Assembly: GCA_030248215.1 (NCBI GenBank)
Contig: JASANG010003360.1
Span: 1-64,000 of the forward strand
Direction: 5' to 3'
DNA: 64,000 bases
DNA from: Enoplolaimus lenunculus
Taxonomy: Eukaryota; Nematoda; Enoplea; Enoplida; Thoracostomopsidae
Below, piece by piece: positions 58,101 through 63,461 of the stretch; position 1 is the first letter of the stretch, and every line of letters starts with the position of its first letter. The position numbers and the translations under genes are program-made. The notes under the pieces were generated by a model. It was not told the origin of the DNA. It was given only the letters and a program-made list of their open reading frames with translations, and did no database searches.

Positions 58101-61100
58101 CATAGAGTTTCACGGAAACTCTATCCGGACAAGACTGTTTTGCAGTGACACTGTCTAGGACATTGAAATGTCTGAAGAACAGTGTAGTGGACATTATTTT
58201 TATATGATAGACACATAGGGACACCTTAGCGGCAAAATTCAAATTTTGGCGGGAAAATTCGAATTTTGGCGGCAAATTCAAATTTAGGCGGGAAAATTCA
58301 AATTTTGGCGGCAAATTCAAATTTAGGCGGGAAAATTCAAATTTTGGCGGGAAATTCAAATTTTGGAGGGAAAATTCAAATTTTGGCGGGAAATTCAAAT
58401 TTTGGCGGCAAATTCAAATTTTGAGCGGGAAAATTCAAATTTTGGCGGCAAATTCAATTTTGGCGGCAAATTAAAATTTAGGCGGGAAAATTCAAATTTT
58501 GGCGGAAAATTCAAATTTTGGCGGGAAAATTCAAATTTTGGCGGGAAAATTCAAATTTTGGCGGGAAATTCAAATTTTAGCGGGAAAATTTAAATTTTGG
58601 CGGGAAATACAAATTTTGGCGGGAAAATTCAAATTTTGGCATGAAATTCAAATTATGGCGCGAAATTCAAATTTTGGCGGGAAATGTTGGCGAACTTGCA
58701 AAAAGCAACAAAATAATTACCTTATTTAGCGCTATCCGGCGACACCTTTTAGTCTGTAACGACAAAGTCCGACAATTCACGCAACACTATATTTAATATT
58801 AACATAATGCGCAAACTGTTTACAAAATGTCCGTCAATGCAAAAAACTCTATGCGGACATTTTTTATTTAGAGATAAAATTACCCCCCACACAGTTACAC
58901 AATAACAGTATAGCTAGCCTTTTTAAAACAGTATAGGGGGACGATGGATGTGCCGAGTGCACGTATGGTAACGTGTGAGCGATATTAAGTAATGCTTACG
59001 TACTTAGTTTAAGTCGCCAATTCACAGGTAAATACTTCCAGATTGAACAAAAACACATAAATACCAATTTTAATATTGTGCGAATAGAAAGATGCTAAAG
59101 TTTTGTTTTAATACTATGAAGGTACTTTGGGTCTACAATTTCAGTTAATCCAAGATTACTATCACAGCACTGTGTTAGTTTGTGCGACATCAATTTTGGT
59201 CTGTGACTTAAGTATTTTTCTTGACTTTGCTTAGCAAATTAATACTTAAGTGTCAAGTTATACTTAAACAGGGTTTCCAAAAACTCAGCCATTGTTAAAT
59301 ATTTGAGCACGATTTGAAATAATACTTAGTATATAAGATGGTCAAAAGATGCGGTTTCTTCATAAGCCGTTAACATTCCTGTACAGCAGTGACAGTTGCG
59401 TTTATAATAGCCGTTCACAGACATTGGTGAATACAAGGTGGGTGAGGTATAAACGGAACATATCACCTATCGAAATTTTTTGGATACACAATAAAATCAC
59501 TTCTATAACAAGCTTAGATGGACCTTTTTGATCCTAAAGCTCAAAAGATTTTTTGTTTAATTAAGTAATATACATTCCTGAAATTAAAAACTGCTAAGAA
59601 TGTTTAATTCTTTCTCACATGAATATTTTCTATTTCCCCTGAGACCTACTTTTATGCTAGGATTCGAACTCCAGCGACTGGAGTGGGAGGCGCATACCAT
59701 CACCACTCAGCTATAGGAGCTTGACGGCGAGCCCGTTGGGGCTCTCACGTCTTGTGGTGATTTAGTACTATGTATACGTGTTGCAATTGTTAAACACGGT
59801 GCGATATATATACTATTTAACGTATATATACTGCGCTGAGTTGCCTACAGGCAACTCAATGTGAGAAGGGGTTAAGGAAGCTAGCTATCAAAAACAAGAG
59901 GTCTGCGTGTCCGGCTCATGTCAGAAGATCGACTACCGGCTCAGGCTAATTTTTCCTATCATCTCCTTTCGTTATGGCTTTGTTTTGACATCCGGTTGCA
60001 CCCTGTTAGCTATGTATTTTCAGATCCATCCAAACTGTGGCTGCGTGTTCGAGATGGCAACGAAACTTCACATCCGTTGCTGTTTGACTCTCATTACGAC
60101 ACAAATGATCGATTTCAATCGTTTCACGATCATCCGTTGTTGTCGAGTTCAAACGTTATTAGAGTAGAAATTCGAAGCTCCGGCGACTCGGAGCCAAGAC
60201 GTGGAATTGACCTGGATTCTGGAGCACAGGCGGAAGACGACAACGCCAACACTCAACGAACAATTGTGTTTTTGATTGAATTTATAGGTTAGTCGATATT
60301 AGCTATGTATTTTAAATAGATTTTTCGTTCTAATTTTTATAATTACCGCTGTTGTTGATGTCAAAATATATTGCAGCAGAACTATAAGCACGAGCGACTC
60401 GGAACGGCGGACAATAATTATTTTGATTGAATTTACAAGTTTGACAATTTTTAGTAGTTTTAGTACATTTTTAGTGTAGAAGCCGTCACAGTTAAGGGCC
60501 AATGCATAGAACAGGGCCGTAACAGTAGAATAAGCATATTCCTAAACGTAAGCGTATATAATTTAAAGCCATGAGCGCAAAAATGAGCATATGCTTAAGC
60601 CTAAGCCTAAGTGTAAGCAAAAAATAGTCTAAAGCTTAAAATTTTGTCTTGAATTAACAATCAATGCACGGCTGGTGTGTTTTACGCAAACAGTTTGAAT
60701 TTTGATATGGTGAACGCAATAAATAAGCTAATATTACGAGTACAAAACTAAAAAAATTCACGACGTTTTATGACGCCGCGTCTGATTAATTTGAAGTTTT
60801 GTGTAAGTTCAAGAAATGGCCAAAAATGTACTACTCAAACTTTGTTACTTTAAAATCAAATAACATATTCTGTATTTTAGTTAATAGACAAGCTGTATAA
60901 AGTAAAACTCAAACAAAATCTATCAAGTAAAATCTTGTAACCATTCAAAAATGTTGGTTACACCTTGATTACTAGTCCACAAAAGGTTCGTTCTTTTCAC
61001 AACGATGTATTTCCTGTATTACGGATACAAATTAGTTTTATAAGGTAGCGAAGCTAAAAAATATACGCTCTATTTTAATTCGATATAATTCCTTATTTTA

Positions 61101-62591
61101 GACGACAAAGAATACCTTCAACAAATGAAATCAAATTCCAATGAAAAATCTACTGGCGACTTAGATCGCTGGCCTCCACTGTGGTTGTGGCTGTTGATCA
61201 TCACAGGAAGCACAGTTGCAACGGTTGTGTTTCTTTGTGTTGCCGGGGTAGTTTTTTATCAATATACGCGTCGAAAAATGAAACGAAAATTTCAACTGAT
61301 TATGAGCGAAAGCGCTCAGAGTGGTGCAAGCCTTGGAGTGGAACAAGAATGCGAAACTGGCCTGGGGAAATACTACTATGATCCGTTCAAAGTGGGTAAC
61401 CGAGTAAGTACGGTGAGCTCAGAAGGAGGGTACGACGGGGTAGCGCCACCGAAATATCAACGCATTGGGGTGTTGAAAAGTTGCATCGCGATGGATGAGT
61501 CGTGTACTTCGAATTCGTCTGGGACCAGTACTTTATCAGGCGACAGTGGTGGAAATGCGGCAATCATCAAAGGAGGGGGTGGTAGTGGTTCACCACGAGG
61601 GATAAATAGGGCCAGCATGAATGGTAACACGGTCACAAACGATGAAGCGAATTATAGCACGAGGCTGAAATCTGCTAATAGTACCAAGTTGGAATGTAAA
61701 AGGTTTAGGCAGGGGCCTATTCAAAAAGTGACCGCTGTTATAGAACCGTCGTGCCATGGTAATCGCAGCCGTTGCAGAGCAGATCAGATCAGCGCTGGTG
61801 ACCAAACGAAAGATAGCCAAAAGGATGACAGCAGTGTAAATAATAACAACAACAACAATAATAATATCAATAATAATATAAATAATTATAATTATAATAA
61901 TAATAATATCAATAATAATAATAATAATAACAAAACCAACAATAATAATAGTCCCACAGATCAGTCCGTCTTAGAGCCACTACTCAGTGCATCCGCCCGG
62001 CATCAATCCAGCCCGCTGGCATCGGGCGGATACTCAACTCACAACGGAAACACGATCTGCGGGAAAAAGTTTGAACTTACCGGCATCCCTGAACTGCCTG
62101 ACGAAGAGTACCCACTGAACTCCGAATGCGACCCGCTGCCGAAACCGTCTCTTCATTCGATGAACGGAACTTTGAATCCGTTGCGATCCGAAATTTCGCC
62201 AAGCCCCCAACTTCATCCTCGTCAAAGATCAATTGGGATTCAACTAACATCTCCAGCGTACGCTGCGGCCCTACGGCGACAGCTATCAGCAAATAGCAGC
62301 CTCCGGTCGAGTGTAATGACCCTCCCAGGGACTGCAGGTGCGTCTGGACGTACTTCCCCTGCGAGTGCGGATTTTGAGTACGACTACTATGAGCCTGATT
62401 GGGTTCCTGGGTCATTTTTGAATCGATCAAACGCAAATGGCGGACAAGAAGTCGAGGGTTTTATTGATGATGATGACGAGTTGAATATTGATGACATCAT
62501 CGCTAATTCGGAGCTTATGCGCGATATTGTGCGTGATACTCCGGAAGCGGAACTGAAAACCCCGGTACCGTCCACTGAAGAACAGCAATGA
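36681..62591 (+). CDS. THSD1-like transmembrane protein with TSP1 and CUB-like domains (gene span, at least 8 coding exons)
   Basis: Exons: about 36681-37182, 37864-38080, 38795-38919, 39493-39856, 56814-57023, 57605-57790, 60024-60287 and 61102-62591. All junctions have AG/GT ends and every phase agrees (0, 1, 0, 1, 1, 1, 1), giving about 1,118 residues. Order: first Ig-like region; second Ig-like region starting IQVIWPDISLDI (compare FLKVEWPVFHVDL of human THSD1); a third region with RAVFECNLFDQIYPAYCF (compare RTIFNCTLFDMGKNKYCF); one six-cysteine TSP1 repeat; a CUB-like domain; one TM at about 649-674; and a cytoplasmic tail of about 440 residues with an Asn-rich tract and an acidic end. 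Human THSD1 (852 residues, from memory) has the same order without a CUB-like domain and acts at endothelial focal adhesions. The signal-peptide exon was not found, and the first exon's left edge is uncertain. Confidence 0.85.
37864..38080 (+). CDS. THSD1-like gene exon 2 (Ig-like region 2, first part)
   Basis: The acceptor is CGTTTTAG|CC, phase 0 in. It encodes PIQVIWPDISLDIPTSAIAL through SMETTGFETIAKPVWSG. The start aligns with the interdomain strand of vertebrate THSD1. One cysteine (SNIC) pairs plausibly with the Cys in the next exon. The donor is TCAG|GTAGGT, phase 1 out. Confidence 0.85.
38795..38919 (+). CDS. THSD1-like gene exon 3 (Ig-like region 2, second part)
   Basis: The acceptor is ATTTACAG|GTGAAC. 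It encodes ELSSLRNITLDCEYLQLPGF, then YKLHLIRRGTDVPISASPVVQ. The LxCxYLxxPGxYxLxL pattern is the Ig-fold F-strand region and aligns with human THSD1 TLKFECFYFKEAGDYWF. The donor is CAA|GTGAGT, phase 0. Only 27 bases into the next intron lies a TTAA-flanked MITE. Confidence 0.88.
38947..39212 (+). repeat. piggyBac-type MITE carrying a tRNA-like module, copy 2 (intronic)
   Basis: It is flanked by TTAA, with ends CCCCTTCTTACATAGA and TCATGTGATAAAGGG. The tRNA-like module is on the plus strand, in the same direction as the host gene: ATAGCTGATTGGTGATGG and AGTTAGAATCCTAGC are diverged A and B boxes. It lies almost directly behind a splice donor. Confidence 0.8.
39493..39856 (+). CDS. THSD1-like gene exon 4 (third extracellular region)
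   Basis: The acceptor is CGTTTTAG|GTCAAA, phase 0. It encodes VKFYDAYNLTTMQDTIFPC through HIQRCIRTKKR. It has five visible cysteines (FPC, LDC, FEC, AYC, QRC) and the segment RAVFECNLFDQIYPAYCF, which lines up with the region just before the TSP1 repeat in human THSD1. The donor is CGAA|GTAAGT, phase 1. It is followed by a T-rich repeat and the 17-kb intron. Confidence 0.9.
39862..39975. repeat. TTTTTAATTTTT tandem repeat
   Basis: About 110 bp of AATTTTTAATTTTTTTT-like units directly behind the splice donor of exon 4. It is intronic and non-coding. Confidence 0.85.
40013..40176 (+). repeat. Dispersed repeat, GACTCGGTCTAAAAG family, copy 2
   Basis: It shares the ordered words GTCCCCACGGGGGTATT, ACTCGGTCTAAAAGTAACCA, TTGCAATTGTAG and TTCGGTGCCCC with 26770-26935. 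It ends near TTTCTACGGACGCC. Confidence 0.65.
41231..41493 (+). repeat. 44-bp tandem repeat, six units
   Basis: Six near-identical head-to-tail copies start at 41231, 41275, 41319, 41363, 41407 and 41451. Each begins AAAGGTAATGATTTAG and continues AAAACAATAAAATATAAAAA. Units are contiguous, with no spacers. Each contains AAAG|GTAATG, a fair splice-donor match. Near-identity between units implies recent expansion. Confidence 0.9.
41516..41722 (+). repeat. TTAGGC MITE, TAGAACAGGGCCGG type
   Basis: It begins GGACAGGGCCGGAACAGTAG, contains CCTAAGCCTAAGCCGACACC and GCCTAAGCTTAAGC, then AAAAAGTTTAGTCTAAAGCT, and ends CGGCCGTGTTCTATACATGG, the inverted partner of the start. It matches 56256-56535. 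Confidence 0.8.
42192..42394 (-). repeat. TTAGGC MITE, GGCCAATGTAAAGA type
   Basis: It starts GGCCCATGTAAAGATCAGGG and ends GACCCCGTTCTTTACTTTG, imperfect inverted repeats. The core holds GCTTAGGCTTAGGAATAAAC and CGCTTAGGCTTAGGCTTAG. Read on the minus strand it matches 54302-54493 and 63208-63355. Confidence 0.75.
42435..42724. repeat. Palindromic element built of CTGAAGCTTTTTGGCTTCAG units
   Basis: Outer ends AACATGCGTACACCAGAAGA and CCTGGTGTACGCATGTT are inverted repeats, continued inward by CTTTTGAGGAGGTAGT and its diverged complement. The centre is a string of about seven short hairpins of the type ACTGAAGCTTTTTGGCTTCAGT, in both orientations, linked by ATCC(T/G)G words. It is non-coding. 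It looks like a foldback element whose centre has expanded. Confidence 0.8.
43045..43210 (+). repeat. GGATCCGCCAC-type MITE, diverged copy
   Basis: It contains GGATTAAAACCAAAAATTTT, GCGTTGAGATTTAGG, TTCTCGCTCACTTCGCTTGC and TATATATCGTGTGGTCCC, in the order seen at 52136-52315 and 62756-62924. Both ends are weak. Confidence 0.55.
43430..43615 (+). repeat. TTAGGC MITE, GGCCAATGTTAC type, complete
   Basis: Ends: GGCCAATGTTACTTTAAGGG and GCCCCTTAAAGTCACATGGG (then CC). The core holds GTAAGCCTAAGCCTAAGCG, TGTGTTCCTAAGCCTAAGTC and AACCTGGACGCC. It is 186 bp and collinear with 16178-16383. Confidence 0.8.
44007..44150. repeat. CCGGGTC simple repeat
   Basis: A run of CCGGGTCCGGGTATTCCGGG-like words with decay in the middle. 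It is non-coding, within intron 4. Confidence 0.65.
44436..44578 (+). repeat. GGATCCGCCAC-type MITE, diverged copy
   Basis: It contains ATCGGGATTAAAACCAAAC, TTGCGTTTAGATATTTGCTC and TTTGTGGATTCGTCATTGG, the same order as in its relatives, with a degraded right terminus. Confidence 0.5.
44772..44932 (-). repeat. Dispersed repeat, GACTCGGTCTAAAAG family, copy 3
   Basis: The reverse complement of this stretch has AGACTCGGTCTAAAAGCAAC, CAATTGCAATTGTAACGCCC, CGCCCCCAAATATAATTTTC and TGCGGACGCCCC, as in 26770-26935 and 40013-40176. Confidence 0.6.
45360..45430. repeat. ATATGTATAT microsatellite
   Basis: About 70 bp of AT/GT-rich dinucleotide-like repeat inside intron 4. Similar arrays lie at 35895-35945, 52875-52915 and 53455-53570. 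Confidence 0.85.
45998..46148. repeat. MITE with TTTTTGACCGACCC ends
   Basis: The left end TTTTTGACCGACCCCCTTAT and right end ATAGGGGAGAGGGTCGGTCA (then AAAA) are clear inverted repeats extended by TTGGAAGGG / CCCTTCGTCTAA. It is 151 bp and non-coding. Confidence 0.75.
46395..46525 (+). repeat. Degraded TTAGGC MITE
   Basis: It contains ATAGGGCCATATACAGTTGC, TATTCCTAAGCCTAAGCC and AACCTTAAGCTTGCTTTA, ending near AAAGATAAGTGGTCCGCCC, immediately left of the CACTG MITE. Confidence 0.55.
46531..46751. repeat. CACTG foldback MITE, second full copy
   Basis: It begins CACAGCAAAAAAATTAAGAC and ends TCACCATTTATTGCAGTG, flanked by TA on each side. The arms pair over about 90 bp (GGAATAGGCTTTTCGGGACT with AGTCCCGAAACGCCTATTTC), with GACTC/GAGTC words in the centre. 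It is 221 bp. Confidence 0.8.
49498..49744. repeat. MITE with TGTAAATT(T/C)CA ends and GAGTTGA/TCAACTC interior
   Basis: The left end AATGTAAATTTCAGTGAGTT and right end CAACTCATTGGAATTTACAG are inverted repeats. The centre is dense in GAATCAACTC and CTCAGAGTGAG words that can pair with one another. It is about 247 bp and non-coding. Confidence 0.7.
51210..51310 (+). repeat. TTAGGC MITE fragment
   Basis: It contains TAAGCATATTCCTAAGCCTA and AAGCCTAAGCTTAATC, then CTATTGTAGTAACATTGG, which resembles the GGCCAATGTTAC terminus reversed. The left end is unclear. Confidence 0.5.
51479..51990. repeat. CAAA/CAACAA higher-order satellite array
   Basis: A (CAAA)n tract that from about 51650 on is organised into five higher-order units of about 60-75 bp. 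Each contains ACATACGAACAAACAAATAA or its ATATG variant, GGAACAATAACAAC and a variable CAACAA run. It generates long spurious minus-strand frames of repeated Phe-Val-Cys-Leu. It is intronic. Confidence 0.9.
52136..52315 (+). repeat. GGATCCGCCAC-type MITE
   Basis: It begins GTCCTGGCGGATGTCTAGGG and ends TTCTGAATCCGCTACTGAT, short inverted termini. The interior has AACCAGGGTTCCAAAAACTT, AGATTTAGTACTACAATTG and CACTATATACATCACAC. It is about 180 bp. Confidence 0.65.
52865..53570. repeat. AT/GT microsatellite patches
   Basis: Two arrays (52875-52915 and 53455-53570) of TATATATGTGT and TATATATAGATATAT words. Between them there is no gene; GGTATGAAACGCAATTTTTA at 53220-53239 recurs near 57218, a fragment of another dispersed repeat. 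Confidence 0.7.
54160..54301 (+). repeat. Degraded TTAGGC MITE
   Basis: It contains TTAAGCATATGTCTAAACCT and CACCTAAGTCAAAAATAGTC, then TTATTGCAGTCGTGCG, ending in AACTTTAAAAGTAACGGCC. It directly adjoins the next copy. Confidence 0.55.
54302..54493 (+). repeat. TTAGGC MITE, GGCCAATGTAAAGA type, complete
   Basis: Ends: GGCCAATGTAAAGAACAGGG and CCCCTGATCTTTACATTGGC (then C), inverted repeats of about 21 bp. The core holds CCTAAGCCTAAGCCTAAGC and a GTAATAATGAGCACATCCCC / GGAATAATGAGCATATCCCC duplication. It is 192 bp. Confidence 0.85.
54529..54701 (+). repeat. MITE with GGGCCCGTAGCCA ends
   Basis: Ends: GGGCCCGTAGCCAGCTCACC and GGTTGGCTACGGGCCC. The interior has GGGGCATTCAAGGGTTTTTA, CTTGCAAGCAAAATTGAAAA and GGGGGG/CCCCCC runs. 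It is the best copy of the family seen in this window, at 173 bp. Confidence 0.8.
55316..55701 (+). repeat. GGGTTC-ended MITE with CCTGTTCCTGTT array, copy 2
   Basis: Ends: ATCAGGGTTCAAGC and GCTGTTTGAACCCTGAT, inverted repeats. It contains a CCTGTTCCTGTTCCTGTTCC array and TTCGGTTCCGGCAAAATTTA, matching 35962-36377 in reverse orientation. It is 386 bp. The 61-95-codon frames inside it lack domains. Confidence 0.75.
56256..56535 (+). repeat. TTAGGC MITE with the longest hexamer array in the window
   Basis: It begins GGCTCATGTATAGAACAGGG and ends GCACTGTTCTATTCATGGGC (then CC), inverted repeats. The core has runs of CCTAAG (up to four perfect in a row) interrupted by three copies of GCGTATGGATGAGCC(T/A)ATTC. 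It is about 280 bp, in intron 4, roughly 280 bp before exon 5. Confidence 0.85.
56814..57023 (+). CDS. THSD1-like gene exon 5 (thrombospondin type-1 repeat)
   Basis: The acceptor is ATTTTTAG|GTGAAC, phase 1 in. It encodes SEPIVAAWSKWSPWGECTAT, then CGRGVQHRRRVC through QQCWAEINCTAT. It has the full TSP1 signature: the W-x2-W-x2-W ladder, CTATCGRG, the Arg layer RRR and six cysteines (group 1 pattern). The tryptophan ladder is a C-mannosylation motif (family knowledge). The donor is ACCG|GTACGT, phase 1. Confidence 0.95.
57290..57580. repeat. Degraded TTAGGC MITEs in intron 5
   Basis: A patch at 57290-57400 has GTTTTAGTTTTAGACTTATC-like sequence and ATATGCTTAGGCTACTGTTA. A patch at 57500-57580 has GGCCCATGTTAAGATAGG, GGTTTAGGCTTAGGAATATA and GTCCGGTTCTATACATTGTC, reverse-oriented. 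Confidence 0.5.
57605..57790 (+). CDS. THSD1-like gene exon 6 (CUB-like domain, first half)
   Basis: The acceptor is AATTTCAG|ATCATC, phase 1 in. It encodes DHLVRLLQSKQSRPDVPCQC, then GCTLNTPGLLVISSE, a WRITV strand and HVSLRLIKADI. The CxCGC start, the G-x-L-x-I-S-S/E segment and the W-x-I-x-V strand are those of a CUB-type beta sandwich. The donor is ATTG|GTACGT, phase 1. Confidence 0.85.
58228..58685 (+). repeat. Intronic 20-bp minisatellite of E2F-like sites, 24 units
   Basis: Units of about 19-20 bp (GGCGGGAAAATTCAAATTTT) repeat about 24 times, with GGCGGC and one-base length variants. In 21 of 24 units the sequence GCGSSAAA (reverse complement TTTSSCGC, the E2F/DP core) is intact by eye count. 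It lies in intron 6. The 76- and 105-codon frames over it, rich in Phe, Lys and Asn, are repeat by-products. Confidence 0.9.
59604..59875 (-). repeat. piggyBac-type MITE carrying a tRNA-like module, copy 3 (intronic)
   Basis: The right end ATGTGAGAAGGGG is followed by TTAA; the left end TTCTTTCTCACATGA is slightly decayed. The minus strand carries TAGCTGAGTGGTGATGG and AGTTCGAATCCTAGC. It lies about 150 bases before the acceptor of exon 7, in antisense to the host gene. It is very similar to copy 1. Confidence 0.8.
60024..60287 (+). CDS. THSD1-like gene exon 7 (CUB-like domain, second half)
   Basis: The acceptor is TATTTTCAG|ATCCAT, phase 1 in. It encodes DPSKLWLRVRDGNETSHPLL, then the SSNVIRVEIRSS strand, an acidic linker (DLDSGAQAEDDNAN) and RTIVFLIEFIG. 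LWLRVRDG and the final F-x-I-x-F strand are typical of CUB domains. The donor is ATAG|GTTAGT, phase 1. Another frame over the same bases (86 codons) is a shadow. Confidence 0.88.
60496..60650 (+). repeat. TTAGGC MITE, TAGAACAGGGCCGG type, right end lost
   Basis: It begins GGCCAATGCATAGAACAGGG and CCGTAACAGTAGAATAAGC, contains GCTTAAGCCTAAGCCTAAG and AAAAAATAGTCTAAAGCTT, then decays. It lies in intron 7. Confidence 0.7.
61102..62591 (+). CDS. THSD1-like gene last exon (TM and cytoplasmic tail)
   Basis: The acceptor is CTTATTTTAG|ACGACA, phase 1 in, so the frame enters as DDKEYLQQMKS; the internal Met at 61125 is not a start. The encoded 496 residues begin with a short juxtamembrane stretch, then one TM (PLWLWLLIITGSTVATVVFL onward) stopped by YTRRKMKRK, placing the rest in the cytoplasm. 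The tail has an Asn-rich tract (about 61836-61955), Ser/Pro-rich linkers (candidate phosphorylation sites), the motif FEYDYYEPDWVPGSFLN and an acidic end (DDDDELNIDD, then PSTEEQQ). No canonical AATAAA was seen within about 110 bases of the stop. Confidence 0.9.
61836..61955 (+). repeat. In-frame AAT/AAC trinucleotide repeat encoding poly-Asn
   Basis: About 120 bases of AAT and AAC codons with a few ATC/ATA and TAT codons, inside the last exon. Mixed synonymous codons (AAT and AAC) slow slippage, but the tract is expected to vary in length. Confidence 0.9.
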
Positions 62592-62755
62592 ATAGACTTG
62601 ATAATTACCATCAACTTAGGCTAAACTGTTAGCGCTGTGTTCAAACATTTTTTGTTATTTTCCACATTTCGAAATATGTCGAAATACAATCTTGGGCTGT
62701 AGAACTTTAGTCGGTTTTATCCCGATTCGGTTCCAAGATGTTATATCATACTATC

Positions 62756-62924
62756 CCTGGCGGATCAAACGGGACCCAGCCAGGACTACACTTGCCAACA
62801 GTGTTCGAACCGAAAATCTTGTATTCAAATTTAGCACTAAAATCCGTTTCGTTTCTTGCTTACACGTTTTTTCACTGTTATATATCGTGCCCCTTCCACC
62901 AAAAAATTTGTGGATCCACCACTG
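62756..62924 (+). repeat. GGATCCGCCAC-type MITE
   Basis: It begins CCTGGCGGATCAAACGGGAC and ends TTTGTGGATCCACCACTGAG, short inverted termini. The interior has TTCAAATTTAGCACTAAAAT, TTTCTTGCTTACACG and TATATATCGTGCCCCTTCC. It is collinear with 52136-52315. Confidence 0.7.
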
Positions 62925-63207
62925 AGTACAATGTTTACCGCATGCATCAAAATTGACACTGATCTTTTAGCCATGGGTGTAGCCAGGGGCTCTTCTTCAT
63001 AAAACGTCAGCTTCCCCCTTTGCTAATTCCTGGCTGCGCCCATGCATGTAGGGTCAATTTTGAATAAGTATTTAAACTCGTCATTGCTGTGCTATTATGA
63101 CCTCTTCGGAAATGGTAAGTAAAATGAAAATTGTCATTTTATGAAGCAGTTCGAGGCCGGATGTTTAACGCTACTCTACCGGATTCGACATAAAGCTTCA
63201 CTTCCGG

Positions 63208-63355
63208 GGCCAATGTAAAGAACAGGGGTGGAACAGTATTATAAGCATATTCGTAAGTCTAAGCCTAAGTTAAGCAAAAAAATTAGTCTAAAGCTTAAGC
63301 TTACCCTTTTCTAGTGCCACAGAAAAATGTTCGTTCCCTGATCTTTTCATGGGCC
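63208..63355 (+). repeat. TTAGGC MITE, GGCCAATGTAAAGA type
   Basis: Ends: GGCCAATGTAAAGAACAGGG and TCCCTGATCTTTTCATGGGC (then C). A short core has GTAAGTCTAAGCCTAAG, AAAAATTAGTCTAAAGCTTA and GCCACAGAAAAATGTTC. It is 148 bp and collinear with 54302-54493. Confidence 0.8.
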
Positions 63356-63461
63356 ACTTCCGGTTGCATCCTGGGTACGTACTGCTAAGAAAATTTTCCG
63401 TCACCGTTCGCATCTTGTTATATGCTTAAACGTCCGTTCTAAGCGAAATTTGTATATCCTG

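Noticed and set aside
57613-58158. 181-codon frame read as one separate gene
   Set aside because: Only its first part, to 57790, is coding: it is exon 6 of the THSD1-like gene. The rest is read-through into the intron.
58081-58729. Three open frames with repeated FKFWREIQILA-like sequence
   Set aside because: They arise from the intronic 20-bp minisatellite and lie between two confirmed exons of the THSD1-like gene.
59907-60167. 86-codon frame overlapping exon 7
   Set aside because: It is a shadow; the frame with LWLRVRDG and flanking splice sites in matching phase is the real one.
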